Notes: a model not told the origin generated them from the letters alone. Shown: positions 25,471 through 35,559, counted from the first letter of the stretch. The stretch is DNA of 64,000 nt from Aulostomus chinensis (GCA_037954235.1 JBBMOA010000013.1:11205001-11269000), one strand, 5' to 3'. Made by a program: numbers and translations.

Positions 25471-26523
25471 GTGGAGTGCTGCTACGATGCTGTGCTACGT
25501 TTCTACTGCTACTATGCTACACAATGCTACTACTATGACGCAAAGCTCTGCTATTACTAGGATTACACTGTGCTACATGTCTACTAGATAACCACTGCAT
25601 CATGGGAATGGAACTTGTCTTTCAAAAGTTAAGCACAAATTAAGAAATTATGTCATAATTTGTCCATGGACATCTCCCTAATCCACCTAAAATCAACTCC
25701 TGACCCACTTTTGGGTTGAACCCCACCACCAGAGAACCACTGGCATGGATAATGCATACATAAAATTCACTTTTTATTTGGATCCACCTCCTTTCTGTTT
25801 ACTGTCTCTTTACACCCTGTAACCAGCCAAGCTTAACCCCAGGAGGCTTTTATTTTGAAGGAATCTTGATGTATTTGTCTTGAATGGAAGTGTTGATCTG
25901 TAATCAGTAGCCTTGGGTGTTGCCAAACCAATCAGAGCTGTAATCTGAAGAGATTACAATGTTTGGCGGCTGCTGTATCTTTCTTTGGTCTTGGGACGTT
26001 ATCTCCTAAATGAGTCCAAATATAATTTTATCACCTTTAAAATGATGCTCAAGTGTTTCAGAACTGCAAATCCAAAAGGTGTCAGGGGACACAAAAGAGA
26101 ATCAAGGCAGTGAAAGCAATCACATCTCATTTTTCTCATCTTTATTCATATAACACAAGCGATTGGATGTTTACATTAAATCCAGTCTGGGGGGAAATTA
26201 TCAGATCTTCACATTTCTGTTTAGTAATAACAGCATAACCCCTGATGACATGACTATTGTTATTGTCAGATTTAATTTTTCGACATTTTTCACCTCCAAT
26301 TTAGGAAGTCAAATTATTTTCACAGGCTGAAGGGCTGGTCTTTGTATCGAGTTGTGGTCTGCCGTCATGGTTACTGTGTCTCATTGCTAATGAGATCCAT
26401 TATTGCTGCCTGTGACTGAGTTCACATCCTTTATGACAAACATATCTGTAACTGAACGTTCGAGTTGTGTTTGAAAAATGAGAGCAACAATTCATAGCAC
26501 ACTTGTTTATTTTCTATTGATTC

Positions 26524-26582
26524 ACTGAAAGGAGACAGAAAAATAGTTTTTCAGGCTCGTGGACTTGACCTGCAGGCCTGAA
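26524..26582. repeat. Dispersed ~60-bp repeat, copy 1
   Basis: It shares the pattern CTGAAAGGAGACAGAAAAA, then a TTTTCAGGCT/GTGGAC/TGACCT core, with the segment at 38683-38742. The family is unknown. Confidence 0.55.
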
Positions 26583-27154
26583 TTATATATAATTCATATA
26601 TATATATATATAATGTGATATAAATCATGACCAACACAGTGCAACTGATGTTTTCACTCTCTAAACAATGTCACAGACATGTTTGTCATTTCTGTTGAAT
26701 TTACTGGTGGATTTTTATTCTGTGACCTTCATGCATGCATAGTTGTTTTTTTTTTTTAATTAGATGCAAAATTAAGACTGATCCTTGACTGCAGAGTGTG
26801 TTGTCAGTTTTTAAAAAGGTATTTCACCCAAAAAGTGTGACTCCAGTGTGCAGAAACAACCATCCACATCTATTTAGCTTGGAGGTTAAGGCTACGGACA
26901 ATTAACAACAGCTACAGCAACAACAAAAATCAGCAGAAGCACATCCCCTGGTCGGATCCACTTGGACCTTACGGCAGCACGACAGACTGTTTCTCTTTTT
27001 TATCGTAATGAAATGTTTGTGTTAGATTTTTCTGTTTTTCTGTCAATGTGCCATCACAGAAGCTTAATGAATGACACATCTCTTTTCCGCGACATGGTGT
27101 GAAATAATTAACCTTGGTTGATTCGATTTTAAATGAGCTGGCACAACTGTTGAG

Positions 27155-27683
27155 GAAATATTGCCTTGAGTTAAAGTGTTGCAGTCCTTGTTGTAGTCCA
27201 TGGCCACAGCAGATTTCGGTGCCGCCCCAAGGTGGCAAAGGTTACTTTGTGTATTTTGATAGCCTCCCTGCCTGCCAGCTGTATCACGGCTATCAGCTCA
27301 TGAAGTTTACCACCCCTAAGGTAAATTTCACGTAAGATGCTGGTGCATATCGCGGTTTAGGCTCACGGTCAGGACATTTCTCAATGTTCAGTAACATTGT
27401 GTTTGGTATCATTTTAAAGGCGACTTTCTTAACTTTCATTCAAACCGGATTATGAATCTCCCTGACAAATACGGAGGTCACTGGAGCTCCTCAAACCACC
27501 ACCAGCACACACTTTTTAACAATTTCCTCCTAAACTAAGTTCTTTGTTTTAGCCCTATGGCATCTAGGAATGCCAGGGACACAATAAACAAATACTACAA
27601 TCCTGGAAGGTTTCAGGAAATGTACAATATACCCATAATCACTTCATTGTAAAAAGTGATTATGGGCCTTCATATATTCCATG
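27155..27683. repeat. Large inverted repeat 1, left arm (outer part)
   Basis: Positions 27155-27534 (380 bp) are the reverse complement of 33801-34180, with one mismatch noticed at 27271. From 27535 to 27683 the match continues but is clearly diverged, roughly 65-75% by eye; AAGGTTTCAGGAAATGTA is shared. The arm is interrupted at 27683 by an L2 element and resumes at 32529. The outer edge is abrupt. The 380-bp part has no coding sense I recognise, although CCTAAG|GTAAAT at 27315-27326 looks like a splice donor after a 70-codon open frame. Confidence 0.93.
27632..27666. repeat. Perfect 12-bp hairpin inside inverted repeat 1
   Basis: CCCATAATCACT at 27632-27643 pairs with AGTGATTATGGG at 27655-27666 across an 11-nt loop. 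The counterpart in the right arm has lost the symmetry. Confidence 0.7.
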
Positions 27684-27866
27684 GCAAGGCAAGGCAAGGC
27701 AAGTTTATTTGTAGAGCACAATTCATACACATGGCAACTCAAAGTGCTTTACAGTTGCAGAAAAATCTGAAAATCACAAAAAGGCAGATAAAATCATAAA
27801 ACATAAATAGAATCATTAATTTAAAGAAAAGGAGAAGAAAAGGACAAGAGTGCTGATAAAATACTT

Positions 27867-28209
27867 TCAGCTGTCGAATGCACGACTGAACAGAGTAGTT
27901 TTCAGCCTGTTCTTAAACATTGTCACAGTTGATGCCTGTCTCACATTTTCTGGAAGACTGTTCCAGATTTTAGCTGCAGAAAACTGGAAAGTAGCTTCAC
28001 CATGTTTAGTCCTGACTCTGGGCCCCTGTAGGAGACCTCTACCTGAGGTTCTCAGAGACCTGGAGGGCTCATATGGGTCTAACATGTCAGAGATGTACTT
28101 TGGTGCTTGACCATGAAGAGACTTGTTTACAAGCAGAGCTGTCTTAAAGTCTATTCTCTGAGCAACAGGAAGCCAGTGCAGAGATCTGAGCACTGGACTA
28201 ATATGGTCT
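27867..28209 (-). pseudogene. L2 ORF2 C-terminal part in a shifted frame
   Basis: This frame continues the ORF2 protein after the frameshift near 28210. It reads LRSLHWLPVAQRIDFKTALL, then NKSLHGQAPKYISDML, SRSLRTSGRG, and AAKIWNSLPENVRQA, the conserved C-terminal region of L2 proteins, and ends TGA at 27867-27869. Together with the main frame it shows that a single-base deletion has inactivated an otherwise well-preserved element. Confidence 0.9.
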
Positions 28210-30823
28210 TATTTCTGGTTCTAGTCAGGACTCGAGCTGTAGCGTTCTGAATGTATTGTAGCTGTTTAACAGCTTGTTTAGAGATACCAGTGAGCAGGCC
28301 GTTACAGTAGTCTAACCTACTGGAGACAAATGCATGGATTAGTCTGTCCAAGTCTGGTTTAGACACTATACCTTTGATTTTGGCAATGTTTTTTAGATGG
28401 TAAAAGGCTGCTGATATTACTGACTTTATGTGGCTGTTAAAGTTCAGATCTGAGTCCAATATTACCCCCAGATTTCTAACCTGTTGTTTTGGTTTTAGAG
28501 AAAGGGATTCAAGGTGACTGATCACACTTTCTCTTTGCTTCTGTGGCCCAAAAACGATTAATTCCGTTTTTTCTGAGTTTAGCTGGAGAAAGTTGTTTTG
28601 CATCCACATGCTTATATGTTGGATGCAGTGGAAGAGTGAATCCACAGGTCCATGTTCACCTGCTGTCAGAGACACATAGATCTGAGTGTCGTCTGCATAG
28701 TTATGGTAGGACACATTATGGCTGCTTATTAGTTGGCCTAGTGGAAGCATGTATAGGTTGAACAAGAGGGGCCCCAAGATTGAACCTTGGGGGACACCAC
28801 AGGTCATGGCCATTTTGTCTGAGGTGCAATTTCCAATTTCAACAAAGTATGTTCTCTCCTCAAGATAGGACTTGAACCAGTTTAGAGCAAAACCAGAGAT
28901 TCCTAGCCAATTCTCTAGCCTCTGTAAAAGGATCTCATGGTCAACTGTGTCAAAGGCAGCACTCAAGTCAAGCAGGACTAAGACTGAGACTTTGCCTTTG
29001 TCTGTGATCAGAGCTGTCTCAGTGCTGTGGTGGGGCCTAAAGCCAGACTGGAAAGTATCAAAAGCATTGTTGGACAGGAGAAAGTCAGTGAGTTGTTGAA
29101 ATACAACTTTTTCGAGGACTTTTCCTAGGAATGGCAGGTTTGATATGGGCCGGTAGTTGTTCAGAACCATGGCATCAAGACTGCTCTTCTTTAAAAGAGG
29201 CTTAATGACCGCAGTTTTCAGGGCCCTTGGAAATGTTCCAGTCTCTAGTGAAATGTTAACTAAATGAGTAACTTTTGGTAACAGGCTGCTCAGCACAGTC
29301 TTTAGAAATCTAGTGGGTAACTCATCAAGGCAGCATGTAGATGAACTCAGACCTGAAATAATCTCTTCGACTGTTTTGTCACTGACAGGAGTGAAATGTG
29401 CCAGCTCTAGGTGTTCAGGTGGATGCTGGGCTATCATTTGTGTGTTAGAAATGATAGCTTTTTTAATATCCTGAACTTTATCACGAAAGAATTTTGCAAA
29501 TTCATTGCATTTTGATATAGAAATGAATTCTAAGGGTAGTGGAACCGAAGGGTTTGTTAATCTGTTTATAGTAGCAAACAGAACTCGAGAATTACCATTA
29601 GAGTTTGTAATCACTTCAGAGAAATACCTCTCCCTAGCTCTTAGTAAAGTGTGGTTAAACATGGACAATTTTTGTTTATAAATGTCATAGTCAACCTGTA
29701 GCTTAGACTTGCGCCATTTCCGTTCGGCTCTCCGGCACCCTCTTTTTTGTGCCCTGACAGAGTCTTCATTTCTCCATGGTGCTTTTTGTCTGTCTTTAAC
29801 TATTCTAACCTTAACAGGAGCAATGGTGTCCAAGACATTCAAAACACTTGATGTATACGAGTTTAACAGATCATGAACATTAGAACCAGAGGTGTTTTCA
29901 AAAGCAACCATTTCCATAAACTGTGTCCTTGTTTTGTCATTTATGAGTCTTCTCCGAACCATTGACGACCCATGTGCTGGCTTGGGTATAACAGACAGAT
30001 TAAAGAAAACACAAAAATGATCTGACAATGCAATATCCATGACATTAACACCTGAAACAATAACCCCTTTTGTAATGAGCACGTCCAGTGTGTGCCCTCT
30101 GTTGTGAGTGGGTTCGTTCACATGCTGAGTTAGACCAAACATTTCAAGGACAGCACTGAGTTCTTTAGCATGTCTGTCACCGGCTACATCCACATGCACA
30201 TTTAAATCACCTGTAATAACCAAACAGTCAAATTCGGTGCACACAGCTGAAAGTAATTCAATAAAATCATCAATAAAACAGTTCTGTGGTGGCCTATAAA
30301 TAGTGATATAAACTATGGTGGCTTGTTTTAACTCCAATTTGAATGACAAATACTCAAATGATGAAAAAACTCCAAACGACAATTTTTGTATAACTATATT
30401 TTCTCTGAATATGCTACACACCCCTCCACCTCTCTTGCTCTGTCTTGTTTCAGATTCAAAGGTGTAGTGAGGCTGAGTAGACTCAATCAGGACTGCATTA
30501 CCTGTATTTTTGTCAAGCCACGTCTCAGTTAAAAACATTAAATCAAGATCACGAGAAGAAATAAAATTATTAATTAAAAATGATTTGTTATTTAAAGATC
30601 TGACATTAAGCACAGCATGTTTGAGATTAGACTGAGTTTCAAAGGACTCTAAGTTCTTACAAGAGATATGGATTAGATTTCTCTGCTTATATGGTCTGTC
30701 TGTCTCTCTCTTATCTAATCTTTGTGATATTACAGTAGGTATTGTTTTTGCAGAGAAGTTCTCCTCCCTGGACCTCCAGTTGGGTATACTATGAGTGGTA
30801 GCAACGCAGAGGCCCTTTACATC
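28210..30823 (-). CDS. L2 retrotransposon ORF2: endonuclease and reverse transcriptase (main frame)
   Basis: ORF2 makes the DNA nick and copies the RNA during target-primed reverse transcription. The open frame starts right after the ORF1 TAG. A ~70-codon linker without ATG leads to GTG at 30613, from which residues are counted. The AP-endonuclease shows TETW at 29-32, GDLN at 135-138 and SDH at 197-199. The RT shows FQSGFRPHHS near 521-530, LDLSAAFD at 548-555, GVPQGSILGP at 606-615 and YADD at 639-642. Between TETALI and TDKG it seems about nine residues shorter than usual L2 proteins (recall, not alignment). Near 28208-28212 one base appears missing, after which this frame runs into unrelated codons to a stop at 28151. 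The protein is therefore broken near its C-terminus. Confidence 0.9.
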
Positions 30824-32299
30824 CTAGACAGCAGTGGTGACACTGTTGGAGATTACAGCTGGGCCTGGTGGTGAAGACCGAGCTGGGGGGACTCTGGGGG
30901 GAGGGGAAGGGGCACGATACTTCTTTGGGGCTAGAACCCTCGATCTAATCATGTCTGGAGTGAAAGGAACCATTTTCGTGCCTGATTTTATCAAGCTTTC
31001 AAGATGGTTTGGAAATCTCAAAGGTGACTGTGGAGATGGGAATGAGAGTGAAGAGTCTCCGGAGGGCGTAGACACAGCAGGTGGTGCCCAGGACAGCGGT
31101 GAGGGAGAAGGTGACAGGGATGCTGCATCCCTAACCTTCTCCGGAGATGCAGGTTTTGTCCTTGCAGCTGCAGCAGAGTTGTTTTCTGAAGATGCTGATG
31201 TTGTTGTGGGAGCTGGAGCTGATGCCTTCGCTGGGGATGCAGGTTTTGTTGTTGAGGCTGCTGTGGCTGAGTCCTTTCCAGTGGTTGCAGAAGGTGCTGT
31301 TTTGTGTACATCCTTTGCCGGGTCCTTGGGTGGGGAAGAGGGAGCTCCTCTCCCTCTCCTCTTTTCTCTCATCTGTTGCCCGCAAGCCTGGTTCAGTTCA
31401 GGCCGGTTCTGATGCCTCAGAGCGTGGAGGAGGTTATCCGTCAGCCTCTTTACTCCACCTCCATTCAGGTGTGGCCCTTTTCCTCTGAAATGGTCACCTC
31501 GATGCCAAAACAGGTTAAAGTTCTCGGTGTAATGCAATCCTCTGGACTCGCAGATGTTGGGTAGCCACGTGTTCAACTGAAGCAGTCGGCTGAATTTATT
31601 CACTTTCCTGTCCGTGTTTGGGAGGGGTCCACTAATAAACGTGGGTAACCCCACTTTATGGAGTCTCTCAAAGAGTGCAAGAAAGTCTTCTTTCAAGATT
31701 ACAGACTGTTCATTTCTGATGTCCACTGCACCCACGTGAACGATCAGCTGTTTCACTCCCTGGTTCTTAGCCAGCTCCCTAGGTAGCGCCTGAGTGATGT
31801 CAGACACTGTAGCACTGGGGTAGCTGCTTGTTATTATCTGCTTACAGTTTATGTTAGGTACGGACCCGTCTCCTAGCAGCAGCGTATCTTTGACCTTGAC
31901 GCTTGGCACAGTTTTTCGGCCAGGCTGCTGCCCTGCTTTGACGTCATCCCCATTTTTATGTGACAGTGGTAAGAATCTGTTGGTTAACTTTTTTCCGGGT
32001 GATGTAATTAGTCTTTCATTACGAACATTTTGACGTCTCTTTGGTTTAGCACCAAGATTACGGTCAAGCCTCGGAAAAGACACAGTGTCATTTAGCTTTA
32101 GGTTGTGAGTAGCAGTCTTTTCACCCCTTTCTTTGGAAGTAAAAGTGGATTTCTTACCACTGGAGATCACTGGAATAGTATCATGAAGTCCTTTTTCTGT
32201 TTCTAGGGCGAAAATCCGCTCTTGTAGTGCACAAATTTGTTGTTTGTAAATCCGACAGTTTTCGCAGGGAGACTCTGTTTGGGTTACTCCTTCGGTCAT
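30824..32299 (-). CDS. L2 retrotransposon ORF1, SGNH/esterase-type
   Basis: 491-codon ORF1 protein of the L2 element. In this LINE group ORF1 is thought to act as an RNA-binding or chaperone partner of the reverse transcriptase. Residues 12-40 contain a Cys pair and a short coiled coil. Residues 45-135 are basic. Residues 135-300 match the SGNH/GDSL-esterase-like domain of CR1/L2 ORF1 proteins (SSYPSATVSDI, FISGPLPNTD, FSRLLQLNTWL, NFNLFWHR, GPHLNGGG). Residues 310-480 are low-complexity Pro/Ala/Ser/Thr. The catalytic blocks are altered: LLGDGS at 141-146 where GDS is usual, HVGAVD where GxND is expected, and KGPH where DxxH is expected. It ends at a TAG followed immediately by ORF2 in the same frame. 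No internal stop or frameshift was seen. Confidence 0.85.
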   Translation of the reverse strand: MTEGVTQTESPCENCRIYKQQICALQERIFALETEKGLHDTIPVISSGKKSTFTSKERGEKTATHNLKLNDTVSFPRLDRNLGAKPKRRQNVRNERLITSPGKKLTNRFLPLSHKNGDDVKAGQQPGRKTVPSVKVKDTLLLGDGSVPNINCKQIITSSYPSATVSDITQALPRELAKNQGVKQLIVHVGAVDIRNEQSVILKEDFLALFERLHKVGLPTFISGPLPNTDRKVNKFSRLLQLNTWLPNICESRGLHYTENFNLFWHRGDHFRGKGPHLNGGGVKRLTDNLLHALRHQNRPELNQACGQQMREKRRGRGAPSSPPKDPAKDVHKTAPSATTGKDSATAASTTKPASPAKASAPAPTTTSASSENNSAAAARTKPASPEKVRDAASLSPSPSPLSWAPPAVSTPSGDSSLSFPSPQSPLRFPNHLESLIKSGTKMVPFTPDMIRSRVLAPKKYRAPSPPPRVPPARSSPPGPAVISNSVTTAV

Positions 32300-32528
32300 G
32301 TTGAAAACTTGTCGCTGAGTCGTCAGATACGTTTTTTTTAAAAAAGCATAAAAATGATTAAGAAGTCTTGGTTTACTTAAAAGAAAGAAACAAAATCATA
32401 TCCAAGACTGGCAGAAAAAAAGTCAAATGAAAGTAAAATGATTAAAAGGCAGATAAAAGCATAAGCAGCAGGAGAAAGCAAAGAGACGTCTGCACTCTTC
32501 AGAAGCAGGAAGCAGGAAAGTGTCCATG

Positions 32529-32612
32529 TCCATTATTATTAAGAAACTAACCAGAACAAAACTAGTTAGGTCACACAATGGTCTTAGGCTGTTTGTTAAT
32601 ACACAATGAACA
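32529..32612. repeat. Inverted repeat 1, left arm (inner part beyond the L2 insertion)
   Basis: After the L2 5' end, sequence homologous to the right arm resumes: TCCATTATTATTAAGAAACT compares with the reversed right arm TCCAATATTACTGAGAAACT. It continues through a TTAGGTCACAC-like stretch to CAATGAACA at 32604-32612. Without the L2, the left arm is about 613 bp, against 612 bp for the right arm. Confidence 0.85.
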
Positions 32613-33076
32613 TCTTGGGTAAAACTGAGGAGTTCATCTGCCTGTTTATGTTGCTAAGAGCAGCACTGGTGAGGTCAATGAACTGCGCGACCAGCTTTTC
32701 AGTACCAAAAGGGGAGAAGTTGAGTCCAGCCAGTTGCCACCCTGTAGAGACTGCCTCTTTATGCATGTTCAATGAGCCAACTACCTGGCAGCAATCTGGA
32801 AGTGCCGTTTGACGGCTAACCCTGCGGTGCCAAGCCCAGCTGAGCATGGATGGACAGACGATGATGGCAAGCTGGTCCTTTACTGGATGCACTCCCCACC
32901 TGCACCAGATGCGGTCTTGGAACTGTTAATATGCAAGTGTTTTCGTTCGTGCACATAGCCAAATGCCAATCAAGTGGTCTGACATGTACAGACGTGTGCT
33001 GGTTACAGACCTGTTGTAACCCAAAACACCAGGATGATCCAGAACCTGACTTTGAACTCAGGTATTCAGAAGATTG
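32613..33076 (+). pseudogene. Decayed transposon protein fragment with CXC (cysteine-rich) domain
   Basis: Read on the plus strand in shifting frames. An open piece (32606-32812, beginning just inside the arm) reads TEEFICLFM and VPKGEKLSPASCHPV. A second frame reads IWKCRLTANPAVPSPAEHGW, then DDDGKLVLYWMHSPPAPDAV and LELLICKCFRSC. After a further frameshift near 32957 it reads KCQSSGLTCTDVC and LQTCCN. The pattern of CxC, KCxCxxxGLxCTxxC and CxxC pieces, preceded by a PAPDAVLEL motif, matches a recurrent fish protein class associated with transposable elements that ends in a tesmin-like CXC domain. Frameshifts and in-frame stops show it is dead. It occupies the central spacer of inverted repeat 1. 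Confidence 0.65.
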
Positions 33077-33568
33077 ACACAGTGTGATTCTGGACTTGGT
33101 GTTACAGCTCCCGCCTCCACCTCACCCTTCCCCACAAGCTCTCATTGAGTGAGGCGTGCACGGCAGCAGCTAATGAGCGAGTGTATCTCCACGACACACC
33201 TGAACTCACACACATGCATCCACTCAGTCTGTGTAGCTACCATCATGTTGTCCTTGTTTGTAGTGTTGTTGTCATTGTGTGTTTTTGTCTTTGCCGCCTC
33301 CTGTGTGGTTCGCTTGGGTCCTCAGAGACGACCTTAAATCTTGGTTAGGGAAAGGTGCACTTGATTACTCTTGTTAACGCCATCTAAGTACATGAAGACC
33401 TATGCAACCACATACTGTATCTGTATCACATCATTAACATACTATAATTTATCATTGATTTAAGTATCATGCTGTCAATGTTGTAAATATATTGCTATAA
33501 TGGTGATAAGTTGGTTATCATACGAAGGTAACGTCTTATTTCACTGAGATATTCCTGATGACCCTATT
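33077..33568. other. Remaining spacer of inverted repeat 1
   Basis: No gene seen. Several short open frames overlap around 33145-33348 without recognisable content. The sequence turns AT-rich after 33400. Confidence 0.45.
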
Positions 33569-34180
33569 TGTTCATTGAATATTAAGAAATGTAGCCTATC
33601 AAGACCTCCGTGTAACCTAATTTTGGTCTATAGTTTCTCAGTAATATTGGACTTGGAATAAAGTAAGGCTCACAACAACCTCTCACAATGAAATAATGTG
33701 GGTATGTGATACATTTCCTGAAACCTTACAGTCCAGTCATGGAAGTATTGTAATACCTGTGGGTTTGTGTAGATGTCACAGGGCAAAAGAAATAATTTCA
33801 TTTAGGAGGAAATTGTTAAAAAGTGTGTGCTGGTGGTGGTTTGAGGAGCTCCAGTGACCTCCGTATTTGTCAGGGAGATTCATAATCCGGTTTGAATGAA
33901 AGTTAAGAAAGTCGCCTTTAAAATGATACCAAACACAATGTTACTGAACATTGAGAAATGTCCTGACCGTGAGCCTAAACCGCGATATGCACCAGCATCT
34001 TACGTGAAATTTACCTTAGGGGTGGTAAACTTCATGAGCTGATAGCCGTGATACAGCTGGCAGTCAGGGAGGCTATCAAAATACACAAAGTAACCTTTGC
34101 CACCTTGGGGCGGCACCGAAATCTGCTGTGGCCATGGACTACAACAAGGACTGCAACACTTTAACTCAAGGCAATATTTC
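33569..34180. repeat. Large inverted repeat 1, right arm (uninterrupted)
   Basis: The outer 380 bp (33801-34180) are the reverse complement of 27155-27534 with one noticed mismatch. The inner part (33569-33800) is homologous but diverged relative to 27535-27683 plus 32529-32612. It carries no insertion and so represents the unoccupied L2 target. Confidence 0.93.
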
Positions 34181-35144
34181 TTTGACCTGAAATTTTGGGC
34201 TCTGGCCCATGGACTAGCCTGCAGAGTGGTGAGGTTTGGAGGAAAACTTAATAATCCTTCAATTACAGAAAGGGAGAGGACTATGTTGTAATATTATGGT
34301 GAGGGACTTTCCACAGTTCAAGACTTAAGATCTTTGGGCTCACAGTCAAAAATTAAGAAAAAAATGATTCTGACTTTTTGTCAGATTGATATTTCTGCCT
34401 TAACTTAAGGTCCAGAGAGCAAAGAGCTGAGTCTAGCATCAAACAGGATGAAATATCGAGGTTTAAAGTTTTAAATGAGCAAGGAGAAATTCAACGATCT
34501 ACTGCTAACCAGAGATGCAGCAGTGTTAAACCATGATCTCCCCCGTCCACGTAACATATTCTCCTTATGGTCCTTTACTGTTAATATAAAATAACTGCAT
34601 TCCCTAATTTTTGAATAAAAGCTTCGTAATCCAAAGCTAAAGGTCTGTGAGTATACGAGCCAACTAGCTGACTACCTGGCATGAGAAGGAATAAATGTCG
34701 GATTTGAAACAATGCCAGGATGAGATGATTCATTTTCAATCTGAAATTTTTTCATTTCACAGAAGTGAGAAAGAAGTCCTTGTTTTGTGTCAACCTTTTA
34801 AAAGTGACTTTCACTTCCTGTTTAAATGAAGTAATTTTATTGCGATAAATCAGATGTTTTATTTTCCCTTTTTTATGAAAATAACTTTTAGGATCGCTCA
34901 TAAAATTTGCACCTTTGACATGATTTTGCTCTGCTGCTTAAGAAGATCACCCCAGGCTAGAGTAAGTGGGTGAGTTTTTCAGGAGGACACTTACTGCTGG
35001 TGAATCAACACTGACTGACCACGCTCACTGCTTTTGCAGTATTAATACTATCAATATTACACTTGAAAATATTGCTGGGTGCAAGTGTAGCATGTGTAGT
35101 AAGTGTAGTCCAACAAAAAGTTAAAAGCGAGTATTCCTTCAAAC
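34181..35144. other. Unrecognised AT-rich DNA
   Basis: Nothing recognised. It starts at the sharp outer edge of inverted repeat 1. Confidence 0.45.
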
Positions 35145-35335
35145 AACACACACACACACACACACAACCTGACTAACCAACCAACCCAAAGACGAAACCA
35201 ACCACCAAACCGACCAGTTCATTTGACAACCAACCAACGGTCCGACCGGCCCACAGACCAACTCATTAACCTACCAACCACCCAGCCAACTCAGTGCCAA
35301 ACTAGCAACCAATTAACCCAACAACCAACCCGTTA
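35145..35335. repeat. (CA)n and ACCAACC-rich low-complexity tract
   Basis: A short CA run is followed by about 170 bp of variant ACCAACC units, rich in A and C on the plus strand. Confidence 0.85.
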
Positions 35336-35559
35336 TGAAACTACAACTAGTCCCATTCCTCGTTACAAAGTCTGGGGTTTGTTGGTTATTATCTGCCTAC
35401 ACTGTTTACCACCTGCTATTGTCTAATGTGTTTGAATCAGCCTATTTGCGTGACCACATTCAAAAACCATCATGCGTGGGCTTTATTTCCATGATGCCAT
35501 CGCCGCTGTTGAACAGATGACTAGGAGCGTGTCTGTCGGTTCTCAGGGGGGCTGCAGGT

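Larger units (their letters stand above)
23488..27154. other. Region 3' of mchr2, no further gene seen
   Basis: It begins with the presumed mchr2 3' UTR, including a (GAT)n run near 23620-23647. The rest is AT-rich with poly-A/T runs and short AT repeats near 26590-26615. A MITE-like fragment lies at 25398-25470 and a dispersed 60-bp repeat at 26524-26582. No exon-like open frame with recognisable content was found on either strand. Confidence 0.6.
27684..32522 (-). mobile_element. Near full-length L2-type non-LTR retrotransposon
   Basis: About 4.84 kb, transcribed leftward. In order on the minus strand: a ~220-bp 5' UTR, ORF1 (30824-32299), ORF2 (about 30823-27867 with one frameshift), and a ~180-bp 3' UTR. 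The 3' UTR contains AAGCACTTTGAGTTGCC, AATAAA and a terminal (TTGCC)n repeat, the usual L2 ending in fish. It interrupts inverted repeat 1. The hexamer TCCATG flanks it at 27678-27683 and 32523-32528. The homologous uninterrupted sequence in the right arm (TTCCAAGTCCAATATTACTG reversed) confirms both ends. Confidence 0.92.

Noticed and set aside
30834..31412. Plus-strand 192-codon open frame
   Set aside because: Shadow of the L2 ORF1 low-complexity C-terminus on the other strand.
32606..32892. Minus-strand 98-codon frame over the CXC region
   Set aside because: The plus-strand frames carry the recognisable motifs; the minus frame is their shadow.
27155..34180. Target-site duplication around inverted repeat 1
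   Set aside because: Flanks (CTGTTGAG versus TTTGACCT) do not match; only trivial AT-type matches inside the arms.
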